A stretch of 64,000 bases of DNA from contig NC_053046.1 of NCBI RefSeq assembly GCF_003473485.1, positions 35,603,332-35,667,331 of the forward strand, in the 5' to 3' direction. This DNA comes from Medicago truncatula (Eukaryota; Streptophyta; Magnoliopsida; Fabales; Fabaceae). Made by a program: the position numbers and the translations under genes. The notes beneath the pieces are model-generated. The model saw only the letters and a program-made list of their open reading frames with translations, was not told the DNA's origin and searched no databases. Below, piece after piece: positions 1 through 13,512 of this stretch (positions within the stretch are counted from its first letter, which is position 1; each line of letters begins with the position of its first letter).

Positions 1-800
1 AGGTTCACCCATGGTCCTAGGTAAATGACCTACAATAGTGGGTAGATACATTTCCTTTCCGGTTTACATGGGTGCATACAAAATCACCTTTTCATTTTCT
101 ATCCTCTATTTCACTTTGTACACCCTCCTCCTTCCATGTGAATGTGAATTTTCACCAAAATTAGACCCGTGAAACCACTATCTTTCATCTTTCTAAGCAT
201 AACAGTAGAAACAACCTCGACACAGAGAAAGTAACAAGAGGCATAAGATGAAGAAGAATCACTATGAAGTTCACAGATCTCCAATCTTCAAAATGGTTCC
301 CTTGGTTTCTCAACTTCACTCATTTATCTCTTCACTCATTTTGGACTGCAAGTTAAATTGTGAATTTGAAGTTAAACATTTTTTTTTTGACAAATTGAAG
401 TTAAACTATTCTGTGAATGATGAAATAAAAGCTGCGTTAACCAAAAGTGAGTTAGCGATGATTCATTGATCTCTGATTACAAAGCTCTAGCCATGGTAAA
501 TATTCATATGCCAGGAGTAGGGTGTACAATATGAAATGGGGGTTAGAAAATTAACAAGTGATTTTGCACCCGAAAAGTAAGTGTCTACTCACTATTACAG
601 GTCATTTAGCAAGGACTATGAGTGAACCTTAAAGAAAGAGGTCCATATTAGGGGCTCCCATATAGAAAATTTGAAAAAAAAATTATGATTTCATCCCTTC
701 ATGTTTATCTCATTGAACTTTGCTACTAAAAAGTTTATCCAAGTTTTGCAGCTATGATAGACAGGTTAGTAGACAGATTACGCCTATGACACAGAAGAGA
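1..800. other. AT-rich intergenic stretch, no gene recognised
   Basis: Only short open frames are present, and none has a recognisable motif or convincing splice context. A 73-codon frame at 248-469 ends in low-complexity sequence and I do not accept it as a gene. Confidence 0.5.
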
Positions 801-808
801 TTATTACG

Positions 809-1725
809 TTGCAGTATGAAAAATATTTGCTATCTGTGAAGATGAAACATTGCGACGATAAGATCTCAAGATTAAATACGAGATGTGATCTTTATGAGGC
901 AAATCAAACAAATAGTGATTGTGAAGGGAAGAAAGAGGTGATCAACATCGATTACAATACTCAACTTCAAATTATTTTAGATAATTTCTTGATGTCAAAT
1001 CAAGTTTCATTTGAAAAATTTGAAGTTCAATGTGGTAATCTTGTTGAGAAAGCATATGAGTCTCAACAAAAGTTGGTTGAGATGGAGACTGAGTGTAAGG
1101 CTATTGTGGTGGACGACAATCCACAAGTGATAAGTGTTGGTCTCTACCTGAAGTCTCAGCAAATGGGGTCTGAAGAACTCACTCATGTGCAAATGAATAT
1201 ATATCCTTCTTTAAGGTGGGAGAACTTAAATTCCAAAGGTTCAATAGTGAGTGCATGGGAGTATCTGATTCTTTATGCCTAGTTCATGGAATTCCTGCCA
1301 AACAAGAGGAAGAAGAAGGTGATATATTCTTTCTATCATTTTTGCCACCCTAACAGTGGTTGAAGCGTCAAGCTCAATGACGTAAAAGAAAGCGCTTGAT
1401 GGGAGGCAACTCATCCTTTTCCCTGCTTTGCTATTTGTTTATGTTATTCCATTTGTTATAAACTTTTGTATGGAGTCAACTTGAGAAGTGTCTGGTTTAT
1501 GAACTTATTATTCCCTTATTTTGGAATGCATCTGAATTTGTTTATTATTAATGAATTGACTTTTCTTGAAATTTTCCAGTTCAGCGAAAATACACAGTCA
1601 GCTGGCCTAGGGGGTATTCCAAAACAAAAAAATTTTTACAAGGACGAAATCTGACAAAAAATTTTTACAAAGGGGAAAACCAAAAGTGACTTATATTACA
1701 GGGGGTAAATACCTTTTAACCCATG
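809..1725 (+). mobile_element. Decayed LTR-retrotransposon remnant (possible end of a Ty3-type element)
   Basis: A 157-codon open frame (809-1282) has charged, coiled-coil-like composition and no motif I can name. About 80 bases past its stop is a segment around 1365-1415 with the words AAGCGCTTGATGGGAGGCAA, which resembles a conserved stretch found after the pol region of many legume Athila/Cyclops-type elements. It is followed at 1610-1720 by pyrimidine-poor text with repeated AAATTTTTACA words. Seen: the frame and the words. Inferred: the element class. No LTR pair or target duplication was found, so this is at best a fragment; a degenerate host gene is the alternative. Confidence 0.35.
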
Positions 1726-2459
1726 ATTTTATATTGCATATGTCAAATACACTACAACACCGAATTTTAAGAATATGATGATGTTAAAATAATATGAGAT
1801 GAAAATGTAATAGTTTACAATAACTATTTTTTAGCGATTGTCTTAATGCATGCTACTTCAGTTGTTTCACCCATCAATTATAAATTGCATTGATTTATGT
1901 ATCAAGAATTTACATTTTCTATACATTGAAGAACCAGAAATTGGTAGAATGTAAACACATTTGATAATAAGAAACAAGAGGGTGGGGGGATACTTGTTGG
2001 AGATCACATTTATCTTCTATTTGCAGTTTGACAAATATTTCTATTTATAATTTGACAAACATGCATATAACAACTTGTTTATGTTTTAGTAAAAGCTTAA
2101 TTTTCTTTAAGCTGAAAAAACATGTTGAATGATCAACTTGGTATTACCGTGGGGGTGTTGTGACTGCCTCGTTTGATTTTGTATTTGATGAAAGATATTG
2201 CATGAATACAAAATACTGTTTGTCAAGTTCTACAACAACAATATCATAATACATACGTGGGACAAATTCATACACATCGAATACATTCTATACATGTATC
2301 ATAGATCTATACAAAATGTAATATTGTAACTATAGTAATGTTTGAACATTAAAATGAAATTATCGAAAAAAAGGTTTGACAACTAACAAGATATGGGGTT
2401 TTGAGTTGGATGTTCGAGAAAAAGTTGTGACTCCTTTTTAATTGCTTAGTCTTAACAAG

Positions 2460-2730
2460 CCTTCTCCCTCTACCCAAGTCAGGAATGACAGGGTAGTTAA
2501 TGCAATACATTTGACGCATTTTATTGGCAAATATCACGATTCTTCCAGTTTCGACGCCTACAATTGAAAGATTTTATTCGACAGTGAAAATTGTCAATAT
2601 TAATTTGAAAGAAAAAAATGGAAATGAGTTATTAACATATAACACAACAACTTACAATGGAAGAAATATTGCAACAAGCAAGTTCTGATGTTGAAGGAGT
2701 ATTACGAAGAAAATCTCGAGTTTGATCCAT
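2460..2730 (+). pseudogene. Remnant of hAT-type transposase C-terminus
   Basis: On the + strand around 2525-2600 the translation contains LPVSTPTIERFYSTVKIVN, which resembles the LPVATATVERAFSAMKIVK-like core of the hAT dimerisation region in plant zf-MYM/hAT-like proteins. The frame upstream has stops, and downstream text (DVEGVLRRKSRV near 2690-2730) is only loosely in line with a C-terminal tail. There is no complete transposase and I saw no terminal inverted repeats. It is read as a dead fragment; the short match length limits certainty. Confidence 0.35.
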
Positions 2731-2749
2731 GCTGCTATCAAAATTTATA

Positions 2750-4200
2750 TTCCTTCAACAAATTAATTACTAAGATTTGTCCATGATGCAGTAGATCGTA
2801 AGATTTTGATTATAATTCTTTTATCAAATTTTATAATCTCAAAGGATTAATTTATAATTCTCTTGAGAATTATAAATTAATTTATAACCACTAATTCAAC
2901 TTTAATTAATAATACTTTTATCTTTCCATTTTTTTTTTAAAACAAATAAGATTTGCCTACGAAGAAAGCTATTATGTTAGCCAGTTGGTTTGTAAAAGGA
3001 TAATATAAAAAGAGTAATGTCAAACATTTAATCATTTTAATATAAAGGCTGATGATAATAGTTTAATTTTCATGCACCGATAAATGTAAAAAGTCAAACA
3101 ATTTTAACTATAATCACTTTTATTGAATAAGAACCTATCTTTAAAAGACCTTACACACACATAGCTGTGATTTAATTGAGCATCAAATTCACATGATATA
3201 TGTGACCCTGAGACACATACTTACTTAGGGACAAACGTTAATGTAGAAGGTTTGGACACACTCACACAAATGCTTTTTTAAAAGATAAATTTTGTTGATG
3301 TTGAATGATGTGATTAATTTATTTATCAATTAATTTTCTCCATTGTTGTGTGTGCGCCCAAATAATTTTATTTATGTTTATATCTATGTAAGGCTTTCTC
3401 GTGACTCTCAATGTTCAATATCTCTCTATCCATTATCTAATAAAATAATATAACATGGAGTAATATCTATTTTGAATCTCCAACAAAGATCTCATAAAGA
3501 CAGAGAATGAAGAACCAAAGGAAAATTCTCTATCCAAAGTTGTATAATTTGCATTACATGCACAAATAGTTCTACAAGGATGTACTTCTTCTAAATTAGA
3601 CAAAACCATGCATTTTTAAATTTTTCACACATCATCTATTTTCAACTAAAGTACAATAAAACAACGTTAGTTTTTCTCACTTATACACACATAAACAAAC
3701 AAAACCGACCCAAAAAAGTGACACAACAATATCATATATATTCAATCTTCAAAACAATAGTAATTATATCAAAGTTTATTTACTAAAATGGAACATGCGT
3801 GGTTAAACATTTTTAATGTTAACTATTGAATAAAATTTAATTTGATTTTGTTGTTATTAGGTACCGTTTTCTTCTCTTCCACCCAAAACATAAAACACTA
3901 CTTATGCTGATAGGATTGTCTCAATTGATATAAAGTTGAATCATTGTAAAATGTGAGATCAATTCCGCTCTTAGTTTAAGAACAATTTTTATTAATTGTC
4001 TGAAAGTCAATCTGTTAACATTCGAGTTGAGTTTTGAAATCTGCTCCGATCCTCATAGTGTCCAAAATTCAACTTCTATATTTATATATTTTTATGTAAA
4101 AAAATAAAACGCCACTTATGAAGAATGTGTTAATACACAAGATAATAAAAACCCTAATATCCTTAGTGCAATAACAAATCCCTAAACACACACAAATCAA
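2750..4200. other. AT-rich intergenic stretch upstream of the Pumilio gene
   Basis: No coding region, RNA gene or clear repeat pair is visible. Short inverted AT-rich runs (for example near 2830-2880, AATTTATAATTC with its complement) could be a degraded MITE. The proximal promoter of the Pumilio gene presumably lies in the last few hundred bases. Confidence 0.45.
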
Positions 4201-4323
4201 TCTCAAACCTTTCACTACAAGATCCAACGGTTGAAAAGTGTGGAACACTCGTGCTTATCACTCACCACCATCTTTCTTCACACTCATTTCACTTCTCAGT
4301 ACTGTTTCTGTTTCTCTCCTAAC

Positions 4324-4377
4324 ATGAACCAAAACATCATCATCGATCTTCAACGTTGTTGTTCCTTTTCACTTTGA
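4324..4377 (+). CDS. Possible upstream ORF in the Pumilio leader (17 codons)
   Basis: An ATG at 4324 opens a 17-codon frame ending in TGA at 4375-4377, about 285 bases before the main start. It would lie in the 5' leader only if transcription begins upstream, which cannot be seen here. uORFs of this kind can lower translation of the main frame. An intron in the leader could remove it. Confidence 0.25.
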   Translation: MNQNIIIDLQRCCSFSL

Positions 4378-4662
4378 ACAACATTGATCTTTGTTTCAAT
4401 TCCAACCCATTAACATAATCATAAAACCCATCAAGAAAAACATAATTTTTTTCATCTTCAAACGTTAATTCTCAGCTGGGTTGTAAAAAAATCCAACTTT
4501 ATTTCTTAAAGGTGTGATTTTTATCCTGTTCTTCGTTTAAAGATTGAATCTTTATTGAAGTTTAACGTGTTTTTTTCATCTGGGTTGTGTTTTTTTGTTG
4601 TGGTTGTAGGTGTTGAACTTGTTGAAGTGAAGTTTCTTTGATTTTGTGTTTGTGTTTTTCTA

Positions 4663-7600
4663 ATGGTAAGTGATAATTACCAGAAGATGATGTCTGATGT
4701 CGCTGTTCGATCGATGGTGAAAAACGGTGATTTCGCTGAAGATTTAGCTGTTTTAAGGCGGCAACAACAAGAGGTGAATGAAAGAGACAGGGAAGTTGCA
4801 AGGTTGAGAAGTGGGTCGGCACCTCCTACTGTTGAAGGGTCTATGACGGCGTTTGGTGGTTTATACGGTGGTTCTCAGGTAAGTTATGGCGGTGGAGGTG
4901 GTGGTGGAGGTGGGAGGGGTTTTGGCAGTGAAGAAGAGATTCGTGCTGATCCATCTTATGTGAATTATTATTATCAGAATGCGAATCTGAATCCTAGGCT
5001 GCCTCCACCGTTGGTGTCGAAGGAGGATTGGCGGTTTTCGCAGCGGATGAAAGGTGGTTTGAAGGTTGGAGGGATTGGAGATCGGAGGAGGTTGAATGGT
5101 GAAGGTGGTGATGAGGGTGGAGATGGTGAAAGGTCTGTTTTTTCTGGACAGGGTGGTGTGTTTAATGGGAAGGAGGATGGTGTTGAATGGGGCGGCGATG
5201 ATGGCTTGATCGGCTTGCCAGCATTGGGGCTTGGGAGTAGGCAGAGGAGCATTGCTGAGATATTTCAGGTGAGGGTTTAGGCAAATTTTTAACACGTTTG
5301 TATTTGGATATTTTGTTTGTTTTTTTTGTTGTTATAAGATTAGCTGAACTTGTAATTGAAATTGTGTTATTGTGTATGTGTTTTTAATTTCTTAGATTGA
5401 GACCTTTTTAGCTAACCTTGTGATTTGAGTATGTTGTGTGTTTTTAATTATTTCAAATATATGTTTGTTGTATTCAAGATTTTATTTAATTCACCTGGGT
5501 TGCTATCCCTAATATATCGGAGATTTGCGCGGGATGGTGTTTGTAGTTGCAGATTTTAATTCAAGGTTTTAAATCACCCTCGTCGCGAATCCCTGAAATT
5601 GCGGAGATTCGCGCGGTACGGTGGATATTTTTGAAAAACCCTTGTAGTATTACTTATGTTCTTTTTTGAAGATTGATGGTTTGACACTAGTTGACGTAAT
5701 GTTGGTAATTGATATTCTTTCTGGATTACTGTAATAGGATTTATAGATAATGAATTGATTAATGTAGTTTTCTGTTTTATATCTCTTAAAGGCAGCTGTT
5801 TACTTGTCTTGTTAATGTATGTGTTTAAGTTGACTTTGAATTCATTCTGAATTTGCAGCAATCTTTTTTGTTTGTTTCTGTTGTTGGAATTTCAGTTTTG
5901 TTGACCGGTTTTTGTCTTTTAGTTATAGCTAAGTTGAATTTGGAGATTCATTTCTATCTACTTGAAATTTCTTGTCTGGAGTGTTACTTTGTAACTGAAA
6001 AATGTTATTATAATTTTAATGATCATGAGCTAAAAGTTACGAGTTCCGATAAATTATATACTAAAATATTGTTTATCGTGTTGTCGTTTTGTGTAATTAT
6101 TGTTTCTAACATTTTCTTTATCATGATTTTCATAGCAGGACGAAATGAATAGTGCTGCATCTGCCTCCAAGCATCCTCATCATCTGCCTGGCCGTAATGT
6201 GTTCGATGACATTGCTGAAAAACCGGAAAACCATTTTGCTTATCTGCATCAAGATTTGGAAGATTTGCAGTCTGGTGGAAATCTTGATGGTTTGGCATCT
6301 CAGTCTTACGCTTCAGCTTTAGGATCCTCCTTGTCAAGGAGCGGCACCCCTGACGCTCAATTTGTACCAAGAGTTTCCAGCCCTTCTATTCCACCCATTG
6401 GCGAGGGTAGGTCCAACGCTGCAGACAAACGAAGTTTCAATGGCCAAAACTCATTTAATGGCGTCTCGTCTAATTTAAATGAGCCTGCGGATCTCGTATC
6501 TGCTTTGGCTGGCATGAATCTGTCTCAAAATGATGCAATAGATGATGAGAAACGTCCCCCGTCAGATTACACTCATAATGCTAAGCAGTACCAATACTTA
6601 AACAAGTCTGATTCTCTACCTTATCTGCGCCATTCTGTGAACAATCCCTATTTGAAAGCGAGTAAAAGTAGCGCCAGTTTTGGATTGGATATGAATGATT
6701 CTATGTTGTACGCAACTGAACAGCTAGAATCTCGTAAGGCTGGTGGATATTCTGATAACTCGCATTTCAAAGGATCTACACCAACTTTTACTGGAAGAGG
6801 TGGTTCGCCTGCTCATTATCAGAACGTCGATGATACACATATCTCGCACGCCAACTATAACATGGCTGGGTTTGCTGTTAACCCTTCATCACCACCGATG
6901 ATGGGAAGCCCACACGGGAGTGCAAATTTGCCTCATTTCTTTGAACATGCTGCTCCATCGTCTCCGCTTGGAATGAATGCCATGGACTCTAGAGGCTTGG
7001 CAAGAGGCGCAAATTTAGGACCTTTGTTGGCTGCGTCAGAGTTACAGAATGCAAGCAGGTTGGGAAATCATGCTGCAGGTAGCACTCATCAGCTTCCCTT
7101 GATTGATCCTTTGTATCTTCAATATCTGAGATCAGGCGAAGTTGCTGCTGCACAGAGAAATAATTCAATTACTGATTTACTTGGCCTCCAAAAAGCTTAT
7201 ATAGAGTCATTAATTGCTCAGCAAAAAGCACAGTTTTCTGTCCCCTACTTAGGTAAATCAGCTAGCATGAACCATAATTCTTATGGAAATCCATCATATG
7301 GTCATGGCATGTCGTATCCAGGAAGTCCACTGGCTGGTTCTCCCTTCCCAAGCTCCATGTATGGGCCAGGTAGTCCTATGAGCCAAAGTGAGCGGAATAT
7401 GCGTTTGGCTGCTGGGATGAGGAATGTTGCCGGAGTTTTCACGGGAGCTTGGCATTCTGACGCTGTTAGTAGTTTGGATGAGAACTTTCCTTCTTCGTTG
7501 CTTGATGAATTCAAAAGCAATAAAACCAAATGTTTTGAACTTTCAGAAATTGCTGGGCATGTTGTTGAGTTCAGGTGCATAATGCTTGGTCATAATGTTA

Positions 7601-10600
7601 TATTTTTCTTGACTTTGAACATTTATCTAACTCATTTTTTTTAACATATTACTTAACAGTGCTGATCAGTATGGAAGCCGTTTTATCCAACAGAAACTTG
7701 AGACAGCTTCAATGGAAGAGAAAACAATGGTTTTCAATGAAATTATGCCAAAAGCACTTACTCTTATGACTGATGTCTTCGGTAATTATGTGGTTCAGAA
7801 GGTAATTCTGTTCTTGACTTTGAACTTTATAGTGTGTTACTGTTATGCTTAAATGGGTATCAAATTCACTATATAAGGAAAAATAACTTCCATACTTATT
7901 CTATGCATTCCTAACTTACTCTGAATCATGTTCAGTTTTTTGAGCATGGAACAGCGGAACAAATAAGAGAACTGGCTGATCAGCTTACTGGTCATGTGCT
8001 GACCCTAAGTCTTCAAATGTATGGCTGCCGAGTTATCCAAAAGGTTTGTCTGATCATCAATTTATCCACCTTATGATATTTACCACCCTATTATTGTGCA
8101 CCCTGTCGTTTTTATGATACCACCCTATTATTGTGCACCCTATCGTTTTTATGATTTACAATATTCTATAATTGTATTACACTTAATGGTCTAATTAGAG
8201 AGCTGATACTGTCCTAATTAGTGAGGCACAAGAGAATAAAATCATATTAAAACTGTACCCAATCAACCCCTAGTTAAAGTAATTACAATAAAAAAGAAGA
8301 TTTCCGAGTTTTTACCTAATTAGTCGCATGCTCTTACCACCCCTGAACTTGTTCGATCACATACAAAATCAGGATACAGTGAGATTGGATTGAGATCGCA
8401 AACATCGTGAGATCATTCAATCTTGTGATCCCAAAAAAGATGATCGCTGGGTCGTGCTGCTCGACCTAGTTCCCCTAAACCTTGCCTCCTCCTCTTCAAC
8501 GACTTCCGGCAAGCATCTGTTAATTCTGGCCTGCAAGTGATGGTCTCCGACAAATCTACTTGATTGCTCTGCTTGCAGCAATCACACTACGCAAAAGGGG
8601 CAAGAAAATACGAGGTGGTTGGAAGGCCCGACGGCTTTCCACGAGTGAGCCGCAGCAGTAAGAAGACTCTGTTTAGTTTTTAATGACTGGATGGGGGGAA
8701 TTAGGGCAGGCACTGGTTTACAATTGGACTAATATTTTGTTTTTGGGCCCATGTCAATCATTAAATTGGGCTCTTTGATGGAAAACAACCTCTTTTTTGA
8801 AATTTTTATTTTAATAAAAAGACAGGATAATAATTTTTTTTTGAAGGAAAAAAGACAGGATAATAATTGAAAATAAATAAATAATATATTAAAATAAATA
8901 TATCATAAATGAAAAAAAGTAGAATTATTTATGATAAATGTCTTAATTTTTTGTGTTTTGAGCAATTATTTGTACTGTAAATGTAAATTGTATTTTGCTG
9001 CCTTTGATATATCGATCATTCCGTGATCTTCCACGAAGTTTAGGTTCGCTGATCCACGTTTTTAAGCGTAATTAATATGATATGTCATGTCACCCCAATA
9101 TTCCGTGAAACTGTTGGTAGAATCGTTCACAGATTGCTCTCTTGTCAAATGATCTTGTCAATGACATCACTTTGATGGGTTGGCAAGCTCCTGTTGAAAT
9201 AATGATAAGGTGCTGCCTTTTGTCTTATTAGGTACAATTTGTCAGGTATTTTAATTTATTTTGAGAGGAAGCCAATTCTTTTGTTTTATTTTGTCCTCAT
9301 TCTCTTGGTGTCTAATGTGTTTTCCATTTTGTTTACATGTAATTGTTCATTTTGTGTTTATACTGACATTTCGGCACATTATTATGCTGCCGTGATTTAT
9401 CTGTGCTGGTTTTAAAATTTACAGTTACTAATCTTTTTTTCTTTCTACATTGTCCAGGCTATTGAAGTAGTTAATTTAGATCAAAAGACTAAAATGGTTA
9501 CGGAGCTGGATGGTCATATTATGCGATGCGTGCGTGATCAGAATGGAAACCATGTCATCCAGAAGTGTATTGAATGTGTACCTGAGGATGAAATCAAGTT
9601 TATCGTTTCAACGTTTTATGACCAAGTTGTGACGTTGTCAACTCATCCATATGGTTGCCGTGTTATACAGGTGACAAATTCATCCTTTTGATTTTATTTG
9701 TGTGAACACATTTACTGAATTGAAAATAACTGGCCAGAGACTATGATTCTAAATTAGTTGAGTTTTGATAAGCAGAGAGTCTTGGAGTACTGCCATGATC
9801 CTAAAACTCAACAGATTATGATGGATGAGATTTTGCAGTGTGTTTCCATGCTAGCTCAAGATCAATATGGGAACTATGTTGTACAGGTTTGTTGCATCTC
9901 AATTGGTATCGTAAATCGTTTGAGTATATGAAACCCTGAATTAATTATGAAATTTCTTCAAGTAAAAACTAAATGATAGTAATAGTTTGTTTTGTGCTTT
10001 TAATTTTCCTTGGCGTTTGATTGCTTAAAATTTTTCAGCATGTGCTGGAGCATGGAAAGCCACATGAACGTACCGCGATAATAAAGGAATTCACTGGGCA
10101 GATAGTGCAGATGAGCCAGCAGAAGTTTGCTTCTAATGTTATAGAAAAGTGTCTCTCTTTTGGAACACCTACGGAGCGTCAAGTCCTTGTGAATGAGATG
10201 ATTGGTTCTACTGATGACAATGAGCCTCTACAGGTTTGTGCATGAAAATGAATCCCTATTACATCAGCTCTTGTTTGTCGCGCCATACTCCTTTTAGTCA
10301 TCTTTTCTTATTATATCCTAAAATTACAGCTTCATATAGTTTTAATTTTTTTTTTCCTGTTCTTTGTCCATGTTATAATTTGTTTTCTTTGCATGAAAAT
10401 TGTTTTTTCCCTTTATAGTTTTTTTTTAACGTAAAATAGTTATAAGATGATGGTTTCTTCAGCTTTTTTTATCATAGTTCAATTTTATTTCCAAACAATG
10501 TTTTTTTAAACAACTTTTAGTCATTAAAATTTCATATTAATGGTGCCATTAAGAGTAAGCATGGCTCTGCCATTGAAGGTATTTACAGCCTGGCTATATG

Positions 10601-12054
10601 CAAAAGTATCAGCGCAGACATATTTACATCCCTGATTTTATAGTTCTATTGCTACCATTTATGTCTCATGATATTTATTGCTATAGTCTAGAGTTTGTTG
10701 CATATGGTTCTTAATAATTGAATTTGTTTTTTCATGTTTGTAACTAAGGTAAGCCTTGCGTACAATATCAGTTAATGCGCAGGATGTGTGCCTTTAGATA
10801 AATCTTGTGTAAATTTGGTACTGTTACTCTTGTCTTGTGTTACTTAGTGTCTTTACCATGTTACCACTTTCTGATTTTCTTATATTTTGATCGTATTTTT
10901 GTGGTGGTTTTAGGTTATGATGAAGGATCAGTTTGCAAACTATGTTGTACAGAAAGTTCTGGAAACCTGTGATGACCAGCAACTTGAGCTGATTCTTAAT
11001 AGAATAAAGGTTCACCTGAATGCCTTGAAGAAGTATACCTATGGGAAGCACATTGTTGCTCGCGTGGAGAAATTGGTTGCTGCTGGAGGTACTTTCAATC
11101 TCATCATTTTTTCATTCGGGCTCATAAATTAGTTTTACAATTTTCTCGACATTAGTTTTCTCGTGTATTCTAGAATATTCACATGTACTTATTTTAGTTT
11201 TCTCTTAAATAGTTGTATGTTCTATTATTAATTGAATATTAGACTTCCTTCCCTAGAGATTCATCTATGGACTCCCTCGACATTTTTGATTTTTCACAAA
11301 ACATACATGTTTGCATATCAAAAAATTTATTTGAAGAAAAAGTTTATTTTCCATTCAACAATGAAATCTAATAATTTGAATGTATCAACTTTACAGACTC
11401 TAATTTGGTGATATCTCTAGTTAGCTTGGTACCTCAAGCAACCGTCGTGCTTAAAACTCGACATCTAAATCATCTACAAATCCTTTTGTGATCGAGTTGA
11501 TAGCTTAATCACTGTCATAATGATTTTTTTTTTTCCTTTCTCTTTTCATTACATTCTGAAAGGATCTGCAAGTAATCTCCTAGGTGTTCTGAAGTCTAAG
11601 TTTCCGTTTGATGCCCTGTTTGGATTAATTTATTTGAGTTTATCTACTCTCGTAAGCCCTCTTGAGACTGTTAGGGAGAGCCTATGACAAATCTTCTGAC
11701 ATGTCCATAAGCTGTTTTTATCTAATTTCCAAAAATTCTCCATGATAGCCTATGAATTATAGCTTACATAAAAACAATTCGACTTTAGTTTACCTTTTAT
11801 TCTAAAACTAATTTATACACAACTTCAGCAATTAATATTATAAAGGGCCTTGGTTGGACAATTCAGCTTCATGAATCGACTTCGATGTTTCACGACACAA
11901 TAGAAGCTATTGACCTTTTTTCTTCAATATTCATTTAATTTGTTTCATTATGTATAATTTATTGAACTAATTAAATATTTTATTTGATGGTGTATATGCA
12001 GAGAGGAGGATTAGTTTTCTGACACTAAACCATGCTGCACCACAGATGGTATAG
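4663..12054 (+). CDS. Pumilio-family (PUF) RNA-binding protein, APUM4-like, nine exons
   Basis: Exons read from GT-AG signals and frame: 4663-5268, 6139-7574, 7660-7801, 7936-8043, 9458-9670, 9776-9886, 10039-10233, 10914-11088, 12002-12054, giving 1012 codons with no stop. The N-terminus has the plant Pumilio signature [11 protein letters not shown] (residues 50-60), then a glycine run and a long Ser/Asn-rich disordered region. The PUF domain spans about residues 655-1000 with eight repeats whose RNA-reading helices are [56 protein letters not shown] and FANYVVQK. This residue code is the canonical one for UGUA-N-AUA-type 3'UTR elements, so the expected role is cytoplasmic mRNA repression and decay. 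APUM4 assignment rests on the recalled N-terminus and is less certain than the family. Introns 1, 4, 7 and 8 are long. Confidence 0.93.
8044..9457 (+). other. Pumilio intron 4 with a 37-bp tandem duplication and GC-richer insert-like block
   Basis: Two adjacent 37-bp copies, 8082-8118 and 8119-8155, differ at one base. A block at about 8330-8690 is clearly less AT-rich than the rest of the intron and looks foreign, but it has no readable protein and I found no terminal repeats. The 1.4-kb size is far above that of neighbouring introns 2, 3 and 5. Confidence 0.5.
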
Positions 12055-12450
12055 AAAGTTATGTTATGTACAGCTAACTGAGAGGATAGTACAAGTGAAG
12101 TGGCCAAATCCTTTTTCTTTTGTTTTCTTCATATGATGATATCTCTAGTACTGATAATGGCACTGTCTATATTCAAATAGACAGGTGAGTAATAAATGGT
12201 TAGTTGTATGTACTTAAAACTGTACATTTTGTTAGTTTTGAGGATTAGAATCAGATTAGCTGAGGCTGAAACTTCAGGTTCAGTTAGTAAATGTTTTCCA
12301 TATATGATGTTTATGAGCTAGTTTTAATGTTGTACAGAGAAGTGTTTGACTGTACAAATTTTACTAGGTAATATCATAGGACAAATCTCTTGTATTCCGG
12401 ATGCAAACATGTTTTTATGAGCTAAACTTTTTTGACCTTTTTAATCCTTC
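12055..12450 (+). other. Probable Pumilio 3' untranslated region
   Basis: Non-coding sequence directly after the TAG at 12052-12054. It is AT-rich with several TTGTA/TGTACA words and no downstream frame. The polyadenylation point cannot be fixed by eye. Confidence 0.4.
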
Positions 12451-13249
12451 TTGTTCATATTCTTTGATTTTTTTCAGGTTATTTATTTATCATTAGTAAT
12501 TAATAATTTTATTAACAATGGTCTGTTTTATTTATTTAATTTTGGTGGATTTTGATTTTTTGATGTTCAAAAGTTTCATTCAAAGCTTTTTCTAAAGCAT
12601 TTTGATTTATAAACATTTTTAAAATTATATTTCATTAAATCATATAGTTTGAATTAAAGTGGAGACAACAGAATATGAAATTTTGTGGATTGGAAGTATA
12701 TGAAGCATTTGTGGTTCCTTTCCTTATTTCATGTTTTGCAAGTTTTCTACACAAAGCGTTTTTATGAGAGTAAAAGGACTGTTTGATATCTCTTTTCGAA
12801 AATTATTTTGATGTTTTTGTTATTTTTTTAGACGAACGGTTATTCCTCTGGGAAAAAAAAAAACTTTGGTTACTTTGATTTGGAAAAGTTTTTACATAAC
12901 TTTTTTCGAAGGTAAAAATGCCAAGTAGATAATTCTCATCTTATAAGAAAGTTTTAAAATTACCCTGGACTCAACAAAATGATTTGTAAGAAGTAATAAA
13001 ATAAGAAGACAACCAAGATGATTTTCTACCAAATAAAAGACCATGTTATTCATTTAATTTTTATCAGTAAAAAGGACCATGTTAATAATGATAATAGTTT
13101 GAAAATATTATACAAACTGTTTTTTACATGCCACTTGATAAATCTCATTAATAACTTTATAAGAAATGCTAACAAGTACCTTTGGAATATTGTTTAAGCA
13201 TATAAATTAATAAATATTAAATTGAAATTTGTATGATTATGATTTTTGG

Positions 13250-13512
13250 GAGATTGTTATTTTAGTCTCTGAATAGAAAAGGAGTCGTCACTTTAATCTC
13301 AGAATGCAGATAAATTGCAAAATAGTCCCTGAATGTAAGTTCTGTTAGTCAATTTAGTCGATAAAAGCAGACTTCGTTAGTCAATTTAGTCCTTAAATGT
13401 AGACTCTGTTGGTCATTTTAGTCCCTGAAATTGACCAACAAAGTCTACATTCAGGGACTAAAGTGACTACTCCTTTCTCATTCAAGGATTAAAGTGACTA
13501 ATTTCCCTATGA
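13250..13512. repeat. MITE-like inverted repeat with 'AGTCCCTGAA' words
   Basis: The segment alternates AGTCCCTGAAT and its complement. Its core is a near-perfect 20-bp inverted repeat: AATGTAGACTCTGTTGGTCA near 13415 pairs with a TGACCAACAAAGTCTACATT stretch near 13433-13452, one mismatch. Outer ends (GTCACTTTAATC / GATTAAAGTGAC) also pair. This is a foldback non-autonomous element; class not assigned. Confidence 0.6.

Noticed and set aside
248..469. 73-codon plus-strand frame near the left edge
   Set aside because: No motif, T-run inside, and no splice or promoter context to support it.
4861..5295. 144- and 92-codon minus-strand frames
   Set aside because: Opposite-strand shadows of the glycine-rich Pumilio exon 1.
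5853..6152. 99-codon hydrophobic frame resembling a membrane protein
   Set aside because: It lies wholly in Pumilio intron 1, is T-rich, and ends across the exon 2 acceptor; base composition explains it.
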